The position numbers were made by a program, and so were the translations under genes. Positions 26,212 to 39,246 of a DNA stretch of 64,000 bases are shown one piece after another (within the stretch, counting starts at the first letter, position 1; each line of letters opens with the position of its first letter). The stretch is from Actinernus sp. WN-2022 (Eukaryota; Cnidaria; Anthozoa; Actiniaria; Actinernidae), in assembly GCA_030867875.1 (NCBI GenBank), contig JAOWCC010000019.1, forward strand, positions 110,054,047 to 110,118,046, given 5' to 3'. Under the pieces are notes generated by a model. That model had not been told where the DNA came from and made no database searches. It worked only from the letters and a program-made list of their open reading frames with translations.

Positions 26212-27020
26212 CTGAAGAGATGCACCCAAGACTTGTGAATCAAAGGCACCAAACGTTAGGGCTTGGTGAGCAGCCGAGCTGTCCGAGATCAGACTATGAA
26301 ATCAAACGCTTGACATATTTAACCCGTCATTTATCATCACAACTACAATAATGTATAAACTACCTTTAACGCAATTCTTCTTCGAGCAAGCAGTAATTAA
26401 TAATGTATTTTTTCAGAATGTAAATAAATCAAACTCAATCAATCAAGTGTTTATTTATCCACGATAATGTTTTAGTAAGCTTGACGCTTGTGGGATCGTT
26501 CCATTCCACTTCTTAGCACAGAAGAGGGTATCACTCAGGTTATTGTTTTTATTCTTATTATCTCGGACTCCGAATTCCTCAATGGATGTCGACTTGTGTT
26601 TAACCGACTTAACTGATTTAAAATACCTTTTATACTTCCTCGTTATAATTAATCTAGCTTGGAAACTAATTTATATGTTGTAATAAATATATTTTTGTAA
26701 CGACGTCTATTAATATTAATAATAATAATAGGCTATATTTATATAGCGCCATATACCACAGTCTCATGGCGCTTTACATATTACTGACATATCCCGTCAG
26801 TGAATTTTTCGGACTGCTATTACGGCGCCAATGGCAGCCACGCAGTTTACAGTGTTGAGTGTGGTTAGTGCAATGGCCAGGCTGCTGTACCGGGTGACAA
26901 TCCCCTGCTCATTTTCGAGTAGTACAACAGGTTCTTTCACGTCCCCTTCAAATACTGATTAGAAGTAGGAGACAAGGCCAACGGCTTATAAACGGCCCTG
27001 CCCAAGGACGCGTCTGGGTT
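26212..27020. other. Downstream of OSGEP: LINE tail remnants
   Basis: After the OSGEP stop, aataatg/aataaa-like words near 26349 and 26424 could serve as its polyadenylation signal. About 26440-26510 resembles a LINE 3' tail (tttatttatccacgataatg). About 26709-26780 (aataataataataggctata, atagcgcca) resembles the L2-like 3' tail seen at 62178. No coding region. Confidence 0.5.
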
Positions 27021-27300
27021 TGAACCCCCGACCTCTAGACCATGCTCTACCAACTGAGCTAAACAGTGAACCCCGACCTCTAGACCATGCTCTACCAACT
27101 GAGCTAACCAGTGAACCCCCGACCTCTAGACCATGCTCTACCAACTGAGCTAACCAGTGAACCCCCGACCTCTAGACCATGCTCTACCAACTGAGCTAAC
27201 CAGTGAACCCCCGACCTCTAGACCATGCTCTACCAACTGAGCTAACCAGTGAACCCCCGACCTCTAGACCATGCTCTACCAACTGAGCTAACCAGTGAAA
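27003..27300 (-). repeat. Tandem array of six tRNA-like half units (46 bp)
   Basis: On the minus strand each unit contains tagctcagttggtagagcat, a good tRNA A box and D-arm, then ggtctagaggtcgggggttc, the start of a B box. The outermost unit (right after ggacgcgtctgggtttgaac on the plus strand) keeps a full ggttcaaaccc B box. The other five are cut short and joined head to tail every 46 bp. Confidence 0.7.
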
Positions 27301-27984
27301 TTTTAGTTCATAGTTTGCTAAGCACCACGTTCCCAGGGGTCTTTGCACGCCTAATCCAAGATGGCGTCGGTAGTGGCACAGGCTGGTCATGTGACCCAAA
27401 ATTATATACCCATGGGAGGAGGGGGTCTCCTAGGAATTATCGAAACCATGACCCTATTTATGGGTAAACAATTCGGAAAATTTGTACGCTTTTCAAAGCC
27501 TGAAATTTGAGACTGACCCTATTTTAAGGACAAGTGAATACCCGGAATTTGTTTTGGTGTCGTAATGGTTAAATAGTTGCTATGTAACACTGATTTAAGC
27601 AAATGCACAGATTCAGATTCGATGCACGATATTGCAAATCAAGAGTTAGGGGAAAGAAAAAAGCGGGACACTATTTAAGGATCGGATATGTTATTTTATA
27701 TGACAGGAGCCATTACGCGAACCCGTTCCTGTGACAGCTAATTTTCAGCGGAAGTGACGTCATTTTACTCAACACAAAAACATGCAGAGCTCCTTTTCAC
27801 ACAAGTCATCCTTGGAGTTGTTAGGTCTGGTAATAAACGCAGGCGCAGCTGTGACAGGAACAACACACGTGCTTGATCTCTGTGTTCTACCGACTATGGA
27901 ACCCGTACGTTAAGACTGAATACGAAAGCTGCCCTTCGCCGTGTTGCAGATAGCCTGCTTTCAGCGGAGAAAGCGGCGAACTGC
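27301..27984. other. Intergenic, no feature seen
   Basis: No open frame, repeat or RNA gene supported. Contains a ccatgggaggagg patch near 27411 and AT-rich sequence. Confidence 0.4.
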
Positions 27985-28460
27985 GAGAGTTTTGTTGTCG
28001 AGTTCTCTTTTGCAAGTTCGTAAACCGTAAATATCATGCTCTTTCCATAGCGCCAGAAGATCTTAACTTAGAAGTAGGCTCTGCTATAGCTTCCTCCTAC
28101 TCCGTTTTCAAAGTTCGCCTTCGCCTTTACCCTCCTTCGCCTTTACCTTGGTTCCAACGGTTTTCTAGAGAGAACACAGCTGCTCGCTTCTTTCTCCGCG
28201 GCTGGGTAAAGGTACTTTGAAAACAGAGCAGGAGGAAGCTATACAGAGCCTAGGCTTCTAGGTAAAGATGTTCTGGCTGTGCTTTCGACAGGCTTTGGAA
28301 AGAGTATGATATTTACGGTAAAGAGAACTCGACAACAAACCGTGATTTAATTCGCCACTGAAAAGTACTATTGTCGACCAAATTGCAGAGATCGAGATGC
28401 AAATATCCGGCTATTGGCTTCACGGCCGTTGAACTTAGTAGCGATGTACAGTAGAGGAAA
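27985..28460. pseudogene. Inverted pair of RecQ-like helicase fragments
   Basis: On the plus strand, about 28262-28322 encodes LGKDVLAVLSTGFGKSMIFT, a helicase Walker A (TGFGKS) block. Around 28360-28400 it encodes STIVDQIAEIEMQ, like the next helicase motif (Ia). The arms 27985-28105 and 28225-28345 are imperfect inverted repeats, so the P-loop region is present twice in opposite directions. Stops and missing domains make it a fragment. RecQ-like ORFs of this type are common repeats in cnidarian genomes (from memory). Confidence 0.55.
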
Positions 28461-30370
28461 TAATCAGAAATCCGCCTCAATACATTTATGCAACGGTCGT
28501 CCATTTCTTTCGGCAAACATTCACTAAGCGGATGGACTTCGACTCCTCAGAGAAAGACTGAGCTTCTCGTTTCTACTCTTCTTGTTAGGGTTGACGATCA
28601 CAACCTTTACCTGTGTACTTTGCACTCGTAGTTTGTTTGTCCACAAGTTCTTCAATATCGAGTTCTGACAAAACATTGTCTCTAAACGAAGCACTATGCT
28701 ACTATAATCATCCTCCTGTTGGCAGTTATCGAGTCGTTGAATTGTTTCTTGAACTACGGAGAATACAAACTCTGCCGCCATTTTGTGATCGACCGACTGT
28801 TTAATACGCCTGCGTTGTTTATGTCAGAGGTTCCCAAGGTCAACCGGGAAGTTACTGAAGCGGGAAGTTCACTGATTCAAAACGTCGAGTTGAAAATAAA
28901 AGTCATCGACTTTGTGATGTGAAACTCGAACGACGAATGCATGACGTGGAGTTTAGAATGAACAGTGACAATCTCGAATGTAAAACTTGAACGACAAATA
29001 TAAAACACGTATGTTGAACCTTGATAAAGCTTATAAAATACAAAATAACAATATGAAATATTCTACTCGAGTGTAAAATTCATGTGAAGAACTTCGAATT
29101 CAAACCATGAATTTTGGCGGGGATGGTACGCCATACATGTTCGCAACGGGTTTTTGTCACCATATTATTTCCGTTATGATTTCTTCAAGTATTGCTTACG
29201 TCATCGTAGAATGCACCAATAGAAATTTTACGTCCACAATGTCGCCGCAGATATTCAAAATTGTATTGCTGGTTTTCACTCAATCCCCAGAGATTCAAAT
29301 GACGAAGGGCATGACGGCCATGTTGGTGCCCCATCAAAAGAAGCTAACGAGAATCTCTTGTTTAAGGGCTGACCAACATGGCGGCTATACGTCACGTGCA
29401 AACCAGCAATTGCGTCCGTGCAGGGTCACTAACCTCACTAACCTCATCATCATCGACACCACTATCATTAACATCATCAAAGGGACACAAAAGGCCATTT
29501 TATAATAAACGTTGTACTTTATTTGAAGCAATAAAATTCCTAACTATTGAAACTGCCATACGTTTTCTAAAAATATATAATAATTGTACCAATCCATACT
29601 TTACAAGTTATGTTTTGCTCATATCCGGCGAAAACATCACAGACCCTCGATTCCTCATTAAAATGAGACATAAAATTATCAATTCTTGTTATTTCTTACC
29701 GATTAAATTAACCCATTAAAATAAGGAATTTGCTGTCAGGAAACAATAAAATTTAAAACACTTATGTCTCTGATTGGTAATTTCAATTTTTCCTAACTTT
29801 GGTTGACAGTTCATTAACATTTCCCTAGAGCTACGTTTTATGTTCATAACAGTATTTTACTTCAGCAAGTCGTTTTCCCACTGGTTGCATTGAATGAGCG
29901 ATTTGGGAACAATTTCAAAATTCAGTGCTCAGCATTCGGCCTACCTTACCCGAGGTACAGGATTTGTACCTTGTTCTCTATTATTAGATCTAACAAAAGG
30001 TACAAATGCTGTACTTGATCCGAGACATGATTGAGATTCTCAACCGTATCCATCTGGTTTCTCTCGTCTTCTCGTCGCTTTGCTCCTCACTGATTAACTT
30101 TAGCATAGAGGCAGTAGAACCTTTGGTACCCAGGGTAACCTTACCTCGGTGATCAAAGCTAAATTCAAACTTACCAAATTACATTCGATATTTCCACCAA
30201 CGAAATCGTATTCAACAGTAAGTAATTGCTTTTTTTACCAAAACTAGACCTGGTCCGTCTCACATTCATTCACACCTTCAAACAACTTGAGCATGTCATA
30301 TGCCATGTTTTATTGATCCACCTAGCGTTAGCCCTTGCAGGTGATCCATTTCTCCCAGCTAAACTGATCC
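28461..30370. other. Intergenic region, one weak minus-strand frame
   Basis: A minus-strand frame of 85 codons at 28524-28781 (starting MAAEFVFSVVQETIQRLDNC) has protein-like composition and could be a first exon, but no splice partner was identified. Elsewhere only low-complexity stretches were seen. Confidence 0.3.
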
Positions 30371-30374
30371 TCGT

Positions 30375-30656
30375 TCCCATGGACCTCCACATTCCAGTGA
30401 TAACCACTGATCCCATGGACCTCCACAATTCAGTGATAACCGCTGATCCCATGGACCTCCACAATCAAGTGATAACCTCTGATCCCATGGACCTCCACAA
30501 TCAAGTGATAACCTCTGATCTCATGGACCTCCACAATCCAGTGATAACCACTGATCCCATGGACCTCCACAACCAGTGATAACCGCTGATCCCATGGACC
30601 TCCACAACCAGTGATAACCACTAATCCAATGGACCTCCACAATCCAGTGATAACCG
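30375..30656 (+). repeat. 36-bp minisatellite at the 3' end of the PPP1R16-like gene
   Basis: About eight units of tgatcccatggacctccaca plus atcaagtgataacctc. The array stops three bases before the PPP1R16-like stop codon (30659), so it would form the start of that gene's 3' UTR on the minus strand. Short frames crossing it are repeat artefacts. Confidence 0.8.
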
Positions 30657-30658
30657 TG

Positions 30659-33600
30659 TTACATTAGTACACAACAAGACTTCTTCTCTCTTTCCACCTT
30701 AATTTGATCCTGGACTAATATTCTGTTATTCGGTATTTCAGTAGCGTTCTTATTGCCGTCTTCTCGTCCACTCCTGTCATGTGGCTCGGTTGGACGGTGG
30801 CTCGTATTGCCCGTTTTGTCGTTGCTAGTCTGTTTAGGAGACCCATAGTTGCCAGTGTTGTTCTGATCAGGTTTGTTGGCGTTCCACTTTGCTGTTCCTG
30901 CCGAGGAAATCTTGACGTCACCAACTGAAGTAGCTTGAGGATCGGGTCTTACTGCATGGGCATCAAAAAAATAGATTACTACACAAGTCATCTAAGGAGG
31001 ATTTCAATTTGATCCCACCCTGTTAGGTTGATTGGGGTTGAAGAGTTTTTCTGTAACCTCATAAATACGGCATCGCTTTGTAGTGTACACTGGAAAAACT
31101 CGACCTCTTCCATGAGATGGAAATGTCTTGGAAATTAAAGTTTGCAACACAATTTCCAAGTTATTTCCACCATCTTTCCATCCATTGGAAGTGTTCAAAA
31201 CCATGAAATTCCCATCCCATGGAATAGGTCCAGTTTTTCCAGCGGTAGCGTCTTTTCACGTGGTTTTTGCCTCGTCATGTGGCGTGCGGTCATTACACCC
31301 AGAAGAATCACTAGCAGGCTAGGCCACTTGTGTGTAAATAGTGCGTTACTCAATTGTGCTCTGCTCTGATCTGCTTAGGACATGAGTTGGGGGAGGAGAG
31401 AAAGGGGGAGGGGAGGGAATGGTGAAAACGAAAAGAAGACTCACCTAATCGTCCTGTAGCAACAACATCCACGATATTTTCCCTGGACCCCCGCGATCTC
31501 TTGCTAAACGAGTCCGGGTAACCCGATGTATCCGATGGCTCGTGGTTCCGACTCAGACTCCCAGACGACCTTGGCAGAGGAGGAGCTGGGGCATGCCGGG
31601 TCTTCGTAGACTTCGGTAACGAGCCTGTTCCACCACTGTCCGTCCTTGGCCCTAAAGCAGAGGTGGCTGCTCCACTTGCTTTAAGTGGTTGCTTTGAATG
31701 TGCTGCGGGTTTGTCTGGCAGTTTCCTCGGGGCCACGTTAGGCGCTACAGGAGGTTTAGAGGTTGGACCCTTGGTCTCACTGTGTGTGTTACGTGGTGTG
31801 ATTCCTGTTGGACCAGCAGCCTTGCTATCAGGGACCCGATCTTTTGGTGAGCCCGACGGACGGTGTTCCTTTGGTTTCGATCTGTCCAAAGAGTCCGGCC
31901 GATTTTCAGTAGGTATTTTTACAGGTTTTTGAATCTCACCTTTCCTCGAGTTCGCCCCGCTTGTGTCTTTTATTTCAGTGTCTCTGGTGTCGGTTTTAGT
32001 CTCTCTAACAAGCCTATCTCCTCTGTTGGGGTCGATATTTTCCTTTTCTCTAACCCGAACATTGTTCTCTCTTTCTTTAATAAGTGCGGAACCACCCTTG
32101 TCTAATGTACGCGCTGGGCTTTCCTTGTCTTTAGCGCGAGCTGGACTTTCCTTTTCCTTATTTTGCACAGGGCTCTCTGTGTCTTTGGCTCCAGTGGCTG
32201 GTCGAGGTACATGAATATCCTTTTCTCTCGTATCACTGTTGATTGTATTAGAGTATTGTGTTGGTTTTCCTGTTGTACTCGCTGGAGAAACGTCGATTTT
32301 TTTACCCTCCGTACTTTTGTCCAATCCGGCTAACTTTTCTCTTTCGGCACTCTAACAGTGGAACAGATAAGACAATAATAAATTACATTGATGGCACATG
32401 CGCAGCACCAGATTTAGAAGTTATTCACTTTTAACCAGATTGTTCAGTACCATATACGGAAGGCGTTTAGTACCATACTTCAGTACTGAAGTTACGGGCC
32501 ATAAGCCAGTATTCTAAACTGAAAAGAATCACCGATTTAGTTGTCTTTGCCCTCACAAGATCATGTGAAGCTTGACGGAGTTTGGCTCGATTTGGTCACC
32601 ACGACCCTTCACAGTGCGACTACACAACGAGAACTAAACACATCGCAAAACGAAAATAAAGCACTTACAACTTACAAATCCTAGCATACATTTGTATCCA
32701 TGCGATTTTCTTCATTCAAAATGACTTCAACTTCAAAACTAGTCTACGAAATTTGCCTTTTAGCGGATTGAAGCTCGAGCAAGTTGAAATCCTATTGTCG
32801 ACACTGATTGGCTGAAATAAGTTGGAATGCTTTGGTTTCGCTTTGCAATGTAATTGAGTAACCCCGGTTACAGTATTATCACTATAAAAAGAGTTTGTTC
32901 TACTAGTCCTTCTCCCTCTCGTTTAGAAAGTAAAGGCACAAAGCTTAGCTGGTTTTCAAAATGAATTATTATTTTGATTTGTAAGCTTGGCAAGTAACAT
33001 GTTTATCGCTGGCTATCGTTAACAGAGGTATCTCCGGGTAGGAATAATAAGCGAGTGTGCTCTGTTAGCTGGAAATCGTACCGGAATAAGGAAGGCGAGC
33101 TGTGGGTGTACTCTAAGGACAGCCTCGGCTTTGGCTTCGTTCTGAGAGATGGTGATCTTGTCCTTCAGGCTGGTTCTCTTGACGGACAACCTATCGATAG
33201 AAAGCAACAACACTTCACAACCTTGAACACTGTATGAATACTGTACATGTACTAGCTGCCTAGCGCACTTCAACTAAAGCCGACCCTGATAGATTGTATG
33301 TATATTAGTTAATTAATATATTGTCAATTAGGTTATCATCTTAGCAGGGATTGAGCCAGAAGTTGGGCTAGAAGGGACAATTTGGTCCTTTTTCGAGTGA
33401 ACTGGCATTTCATTTCCTATTGAAGCGGCCATAGCAGGTCAATTTGACCATTACTGTATTTTTTCAAAGGACAAATGTATTTTAAAGTGGGAATGGTGCA
33501 ATGGCGCAGCCTGGCTCGTTCCCTACTTTTATATCATATCCTTATATTTATTATTATCATTATACTTAAAATTATAAGTGTGCCGATTAGTAGACCCTCT

Positions 33601-36600
33601 GGCTTGGCTCATCATCATTGTTAAGGCGAAAATAGAGTAAACAGGTCACGTGACATGTTCTTCCAACCAGTTCTTCCCAGTTTTCTCACCTCCAATGACA
33701 AAATAACCACCATTCCAAACGGAGTTTTAGAAACTGTGTAATCAGATAATCAAGAAGTCATTACTTTATACAATGTGACAGGCCCATTTTGATTTCTTTG
33801 TTTTATCAGCCTTGAGGACATGTGACCTTCAAAACACCAAACCTAAAATGTTAAGACATGATTACTGCGTAATTACAGATTTCTAGAGTATTTCATTTAA
33901 GAATTACAAAGATAGCGAATGTGGAATGTTTCATCGGTTGAGACCATGCCGCAGCCTCGCCGTGCTGCCCTATAACTGATAAATGCTGACTTCACATAAC
34001 AAGAGCAGTGGACTTACGATCTTGAGTTGCTTCTGTTTCTTCTTCCTGTCTTGACTTTGTTGGCCTTTACTTTGTTCTTAAGATCAACCAGGAACTGTTG
34101 AATATCGGGGTCCTCAGAGAGGGCTAATGGGAAAATGTAGCGCATAGATTATAAGACAATAAGAATTGTAATGGATAAAATTCATTTTGGGTTACCTTGA
34201 CAGTATATAACAGGTAACCCATCAACAGGTATTAAATATATATTACCCGGTACACTGGATTTAACTGTAATGATGATGATCATTATCATTGATAACTGGT
34301 CTAAAAATATAGTATTGGTGATGATAGTGATGCTGGCGATGATGACAACGATGATGCATGATTATTATTATTATTGGTGCTTACTTAATGGTGTATCCCC
34401 TGTTGATGTCTTGGCTTCAAGATCAGCTCCATTTTCTACCAGCATCAGAATAACTTGTTCCTGCAGGTGAAGTTAATCTATGTTTATATTCTTACTCAGA
34501 TACACAGCAATATTTACATTGTAGGTTTTAATGTTATATATGATAAAGAAATGGGAACCTCAGTCACAAGGTAAGTGGTAAGGCTCATTCTCCAATTCTC
34601 ATGCAGGGCTAAAAATAATGGCCGGTCAGTCGCCGGTCAAGATCAGTATTTGGTTGAAACTGTAGTAACATTGACTGGTCAAAATGACTGGCAAGGCAAA
34701 GATTTGACCGGACAAGTTCCAATTCTGGCCGGACATTGTCCGATGACTGGCCGTTATTTTTAGCCCTGTCATGACTCACTCCAGGCACTTGTATTGGAGT
34801 TCAAAAGCATTGAAAATCTCAAAAGTAATCGTTACTCACTCATGTTTCTTGTAAACTGTAATCTACAGATAGCATAAAGGAACTTAAAAATACTGTAGAT
34901 CTGTTGTTATATATTGCCCCTAGGTGCACATGTTTGTACAATTGTACCAGCTACAGAATTATAAGCACACAATATGTATAGAGGCAGTGTTCATTCTAGG
35001 GAACGATTTTGTGATATTTTCATACTTTGACTACCAACCTTTGCTCTAAGGCCAGCACATCCATTATATTTGTAAACTCGTTGTAGAAGAAATGTTGTCC
35101 TCATGAAAAAAAAGCTGCAGAGCCTGGTTCATACATGTACACTAGATATTTCATGTTCTATTTCAATCCATTTTCGTATAATAAAAGTGATTCAAAATAA
35201 ACTTTGAAAAATGTTTCCCAAAAATATTAAGTTTGGGAAAAACTGTCCCCTTTGACATGACAAATGTCCCCACATTTAAAAAGCAATGTTGCACTTCATT
35301 TGATTTCTAGAATAGTATTTGTTGAATCATACACACTTACATTTCCCCACACGGATGCTGCATGAATTGGTTGCCAACCATCCTTATCCCTGGAGTCAAC
35401 AGATGCACCATTCTCCAGTAAGAATTCCACGACCTCTTCGTAGGCATTTGCAGTAGCAATGTGAAGCTAAAGATCATAGTAGACAGTGATAAAACTATAC
35501 CTACTTAATATACAGGGAGCTGGGAGGCACAGCATGTAAGCACTTGCTTCTGACCAATATGACCAACCCCCACCATATGTGAGTTGAGTTTTCATGATGA
35601 TTCTCACTCATGCTCCAAGAGTTGTTCTCCAGCAGGTTCTCTGATTTTCCTCCCTCCATACAAGTCAACGTGTGACTTGTATTATGACTTGTATTAATTG
35701 AGTTTTGTGAGTTGTAAATATTGAACGTAATGAACAATGTATGTGGAGAATGCTCGGATCATTAGCAGGATCTGCTAGAGTCCTAATAATTAAGCTTCAA
35801 TATCCAAGGGTAAACAAAAGATGCCCGATTTGATATGAATGTAGTAAGACGTGTGTGTGGAGAATGCTCGGATCATTAGCAGGATCTGCTTGAGGCCTAA
35901 TAAGCTTCAATATCCAAGGGTAAACAAAATATATCCAATTTGATATGAATGTAGTTCTGTAAGAAGTGTGTGTGGAGAATGCTCGGATCATTAGCAGGAT
36001 CGAATCTGCTAGAGGCCTAATAAGCTTCAATATCCAAGGGTAAACAAAAGATGTCCGATTTGATATGAATGTAGTAAGAAGTGTGTGTGGAGAATGCTCA
36101 GTTCATTAGCAGGATCTGCTTGAGGCCTATAAATGCTAGAGGTATATATATGTACTGTAATATTTACTGTAAATATGATTAGACCATACTACAGTAATTA
36201 ATATTATTATATAGGCAAGTAATTTGGTGAGCTATGATTGGTCCCATACCATAATTTCCCATATGGACCTTTCGCCCACTTCTGGTCTCAAAGAAAATTA
36301 AGAAGCCATATAATAAACATCTTATTAACCTCGTTTGCTTGGTCCGTACCGCAAGTTATGGATCATCATTTTCCCCTTTTTTATACGTGCACTTTGTGCT
36401 TGGACCATAAAAAGGGATGGTTGATCACATTATAATTGGACCTCACACTTGGTTAAAAAGAGGTATTTATTGCATGTACATTGAGGAGGCAGGTCATACA
36501 GTGAAGTCTTTGTAGGGTTCATATATTAGGTAGATAAGTGTGTGCACATTTCATGAGGTATTTACTAAATGGTGCAGTGTCCTGATCACTTACAGTACCG

Positions 36601-39201
36601 ATCGAAACTAACCTCCCCTTTGCGTGCATGCGGGTTTACTTTGCGTTTACTAGTACATAAACCCACACAATTAAAGTAAACACAGGGTTTACTTTGCGTT
36701 TACTTGCATGCATGCAAATACACACAAACAAAAAAGTAAATGCAAAGTAAGCTCACACTAAACCCAAAGTAAACGCACTTGGCAAATGATTATTTATCGA
36801 AAGAAAGAAATGCCACAAGCCAAAGACAGTCTGCTCGAGATTGAGTTACAACTTCCCTAAAACACATACCAGTGGTCTAAAATATTTTAGGAGATTGAAA
36901 ATAGTTTCCTCTAGCTCAAATATTCAGAAAAATCTGTTATTTTTAATGAAAATATCGCTAATTACAGTAATTTCTGGAGTTCTGGTCGCAGGGAAAATAA
37001 TTATCTTTGCACACATTTGCTTCTCTCTGGAAATCTTTTGCTTCCCATCTTAGCTTTGACACCTTGAAGCAGCCTCTAGGTACTTTAGAGAAGTTGTTTT
37101 ATGTTTTCATACAAAAAAAAACTCATTTCTCAAGCTCCAAGTTGAAGAAATGAAGCGAAACGTGCATGGAAAGTAAACACAAGGGTGGGGTTAGTTTCGA
37201 TTGGTACTGTACTACAGACTACAGAGCAGACAAATCATACATTTTATAACAAAACTTACCCACGTTGCTTCCTGCTCATTAGTCACCTCAAGATCCAAGT
37301 TATTAGCAACAGCATCTTTCAATTCAGCCAACATTCTTCTTTCCACAAATACTCTCAATTCTTCCAGTTTTTTCTCAGTATAACCTGATGATTAAGATGG
37401 CAATATCAGTTTTCTACTTTCAAGCTGACAACACTTAAATTTTCCTTTTACTCAGTCTACTAATTAAATTCTTATTTAAACAATCATTCCATACATGTAT
37501 AATGAATACATTTATACTCACATTACAAATGTATATACCCACATGATTGTACTCATGCATATTTATATCATTATACACAAACAGGAACTCACCCTGTTCT
37601 TCCATTTCTGTTTCCAGTATTTCCCTCAGCTCATCATCTTCTTCATCAGCCAAATCAATTGGCATGTTACCATCTGCATTGATAGCCACAATATTTGCTC
37701 CTTCTTCCATCAGATATTCTACTATATCTTGGTTTCCACATGCAGTAGCAGCATGTAATGAGGTCCAGAGCTCCCTGTCGACTGCATCCAAATTAGCGCC
37801 ATACTCAAGGAGAAGGTTGATAATATCTTCACAGCCATCAATACAAGCCTGAAATACATTTTGTATGACAGCAATGAAATGAGTGCTATTCATTGGTATG
37901 TTGATAAATGTGCTTATACTTATTGTGGAACAAATTTTACATAAAGTCACCAGCTTTGTTTGGAAACTGCAAGCAATTAATTGAAGTTTTCTTTGAGATT
38001 GCATATTTGAATCAGTATACATGTACATCCAGTGCTTTAGCTAGCACATGAATTCCTAATACATTAATTTTGAAAAAATGATGTGAGCATGAGCTTGTGA
38101 TATATGGTTTAAAGTTGGTAGAGCACAGGTAAATGTTTAGGGTGCAAGTCGTGGGTTCGAATCACAGCTGCGTCTCTTGGGCAGTAACATACATGTATAA
38201 GCCGCTGGAAACTATTGGATATGCAAGTACAGTACTCAAATTCTGATCAACAATATGCTATTCTTTTTAATCATCTCACCAGGGTTCTAGAGCTGTCCCA
38301 TTAAGGGCATGTTTGTTGACATTAATGGCATATATACATGTACACTAAATTTCTAATGGGACCTGAAACAACCATAATAGGCTGATAAAGCCAGGAGCCG
38401 GCTAATTTTGGAATTTAGCATGTTGGTTTTTGTGGAGGAAGGAAAACCGGAGAACCCAGAGAAAACCTTCAGAGCAAGTGCAAATACCAACAATTAAACT
38501 CAACTCACATATGGCACCACATCCAGAGATCAAACCTGGGCCAAAGAGGTGAGAGGTGAAGTGCTTAACCACTGCACCACCCCGGCTCTCCTCTGGTTAC
38601 CTACGTATATAGTGGTTTAATACCTGTAGGCCATTTTGTTTATTTCCCGGAGTAGCTAATCGATGAAATCGATGATCGATATTAATCGATGCCAATCAAT
38701 ACCAATCAATCGATTGATATTGGAAATCGATGAACAATCGATGGACCAAATCTTTGTGACCTTATCGATTGATATTGATTGCCCTTAATTGAAATCGATT
38801 GACATCGATTTTTGAAAGGATTAATATAAACAAGGCAGGTAGGTAAAGTAACGTATCGTAATGCACTAGTCAATTTAAACTGTGGGCCCCCGACCCCCGG
38901 GACATAGCGGTGAATGTAACATTTATACAGTGTTACATTTTGACCTTTCCCCCGCCCATCGGGGGCAGTTGGCTGTTACAATACCCGCCCCTAAGGCCCC
39001 GACATGTGCTTCAGAATTTTCAATTAGGAGGAGGCATTGAGAAATTGAATATACATAAGCTTCAGTATCACATGACCCATACGGCCCGCGCGCGCTTTCC
39101 TTTCAAAACCATTTACAAAAGTCACGTGATGAGGGCCGGCCGTGTATCGCGTGAGCGGGCCGGATAAAGCCGCCAAGGTCTGTACGTCATCATGACCTCG
39201 A

Positions 39202-39246
<45 letters not shown>

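Noticed and set aside
29107..29719. Possible gene from frames of 132 and 113 codons
   Set aside because: Overlapping frames of low-complexity composition without domains, splice context or repeats supporting coding.
30226..30642. Plus- and minus-strand frames in the 36-bp minisatellite
   Set aside because: Repeat artefacts; the real gene here is the minus-strand PPP1R16-like last exon that ends at 30659.
38100..38180. Functional tRNA gene
   Set aside because: A and B boxes are present but no acceptor stem or anticodon arm can be formed; SINE-like. The same applies to 43680-43775 and 7361-7435.
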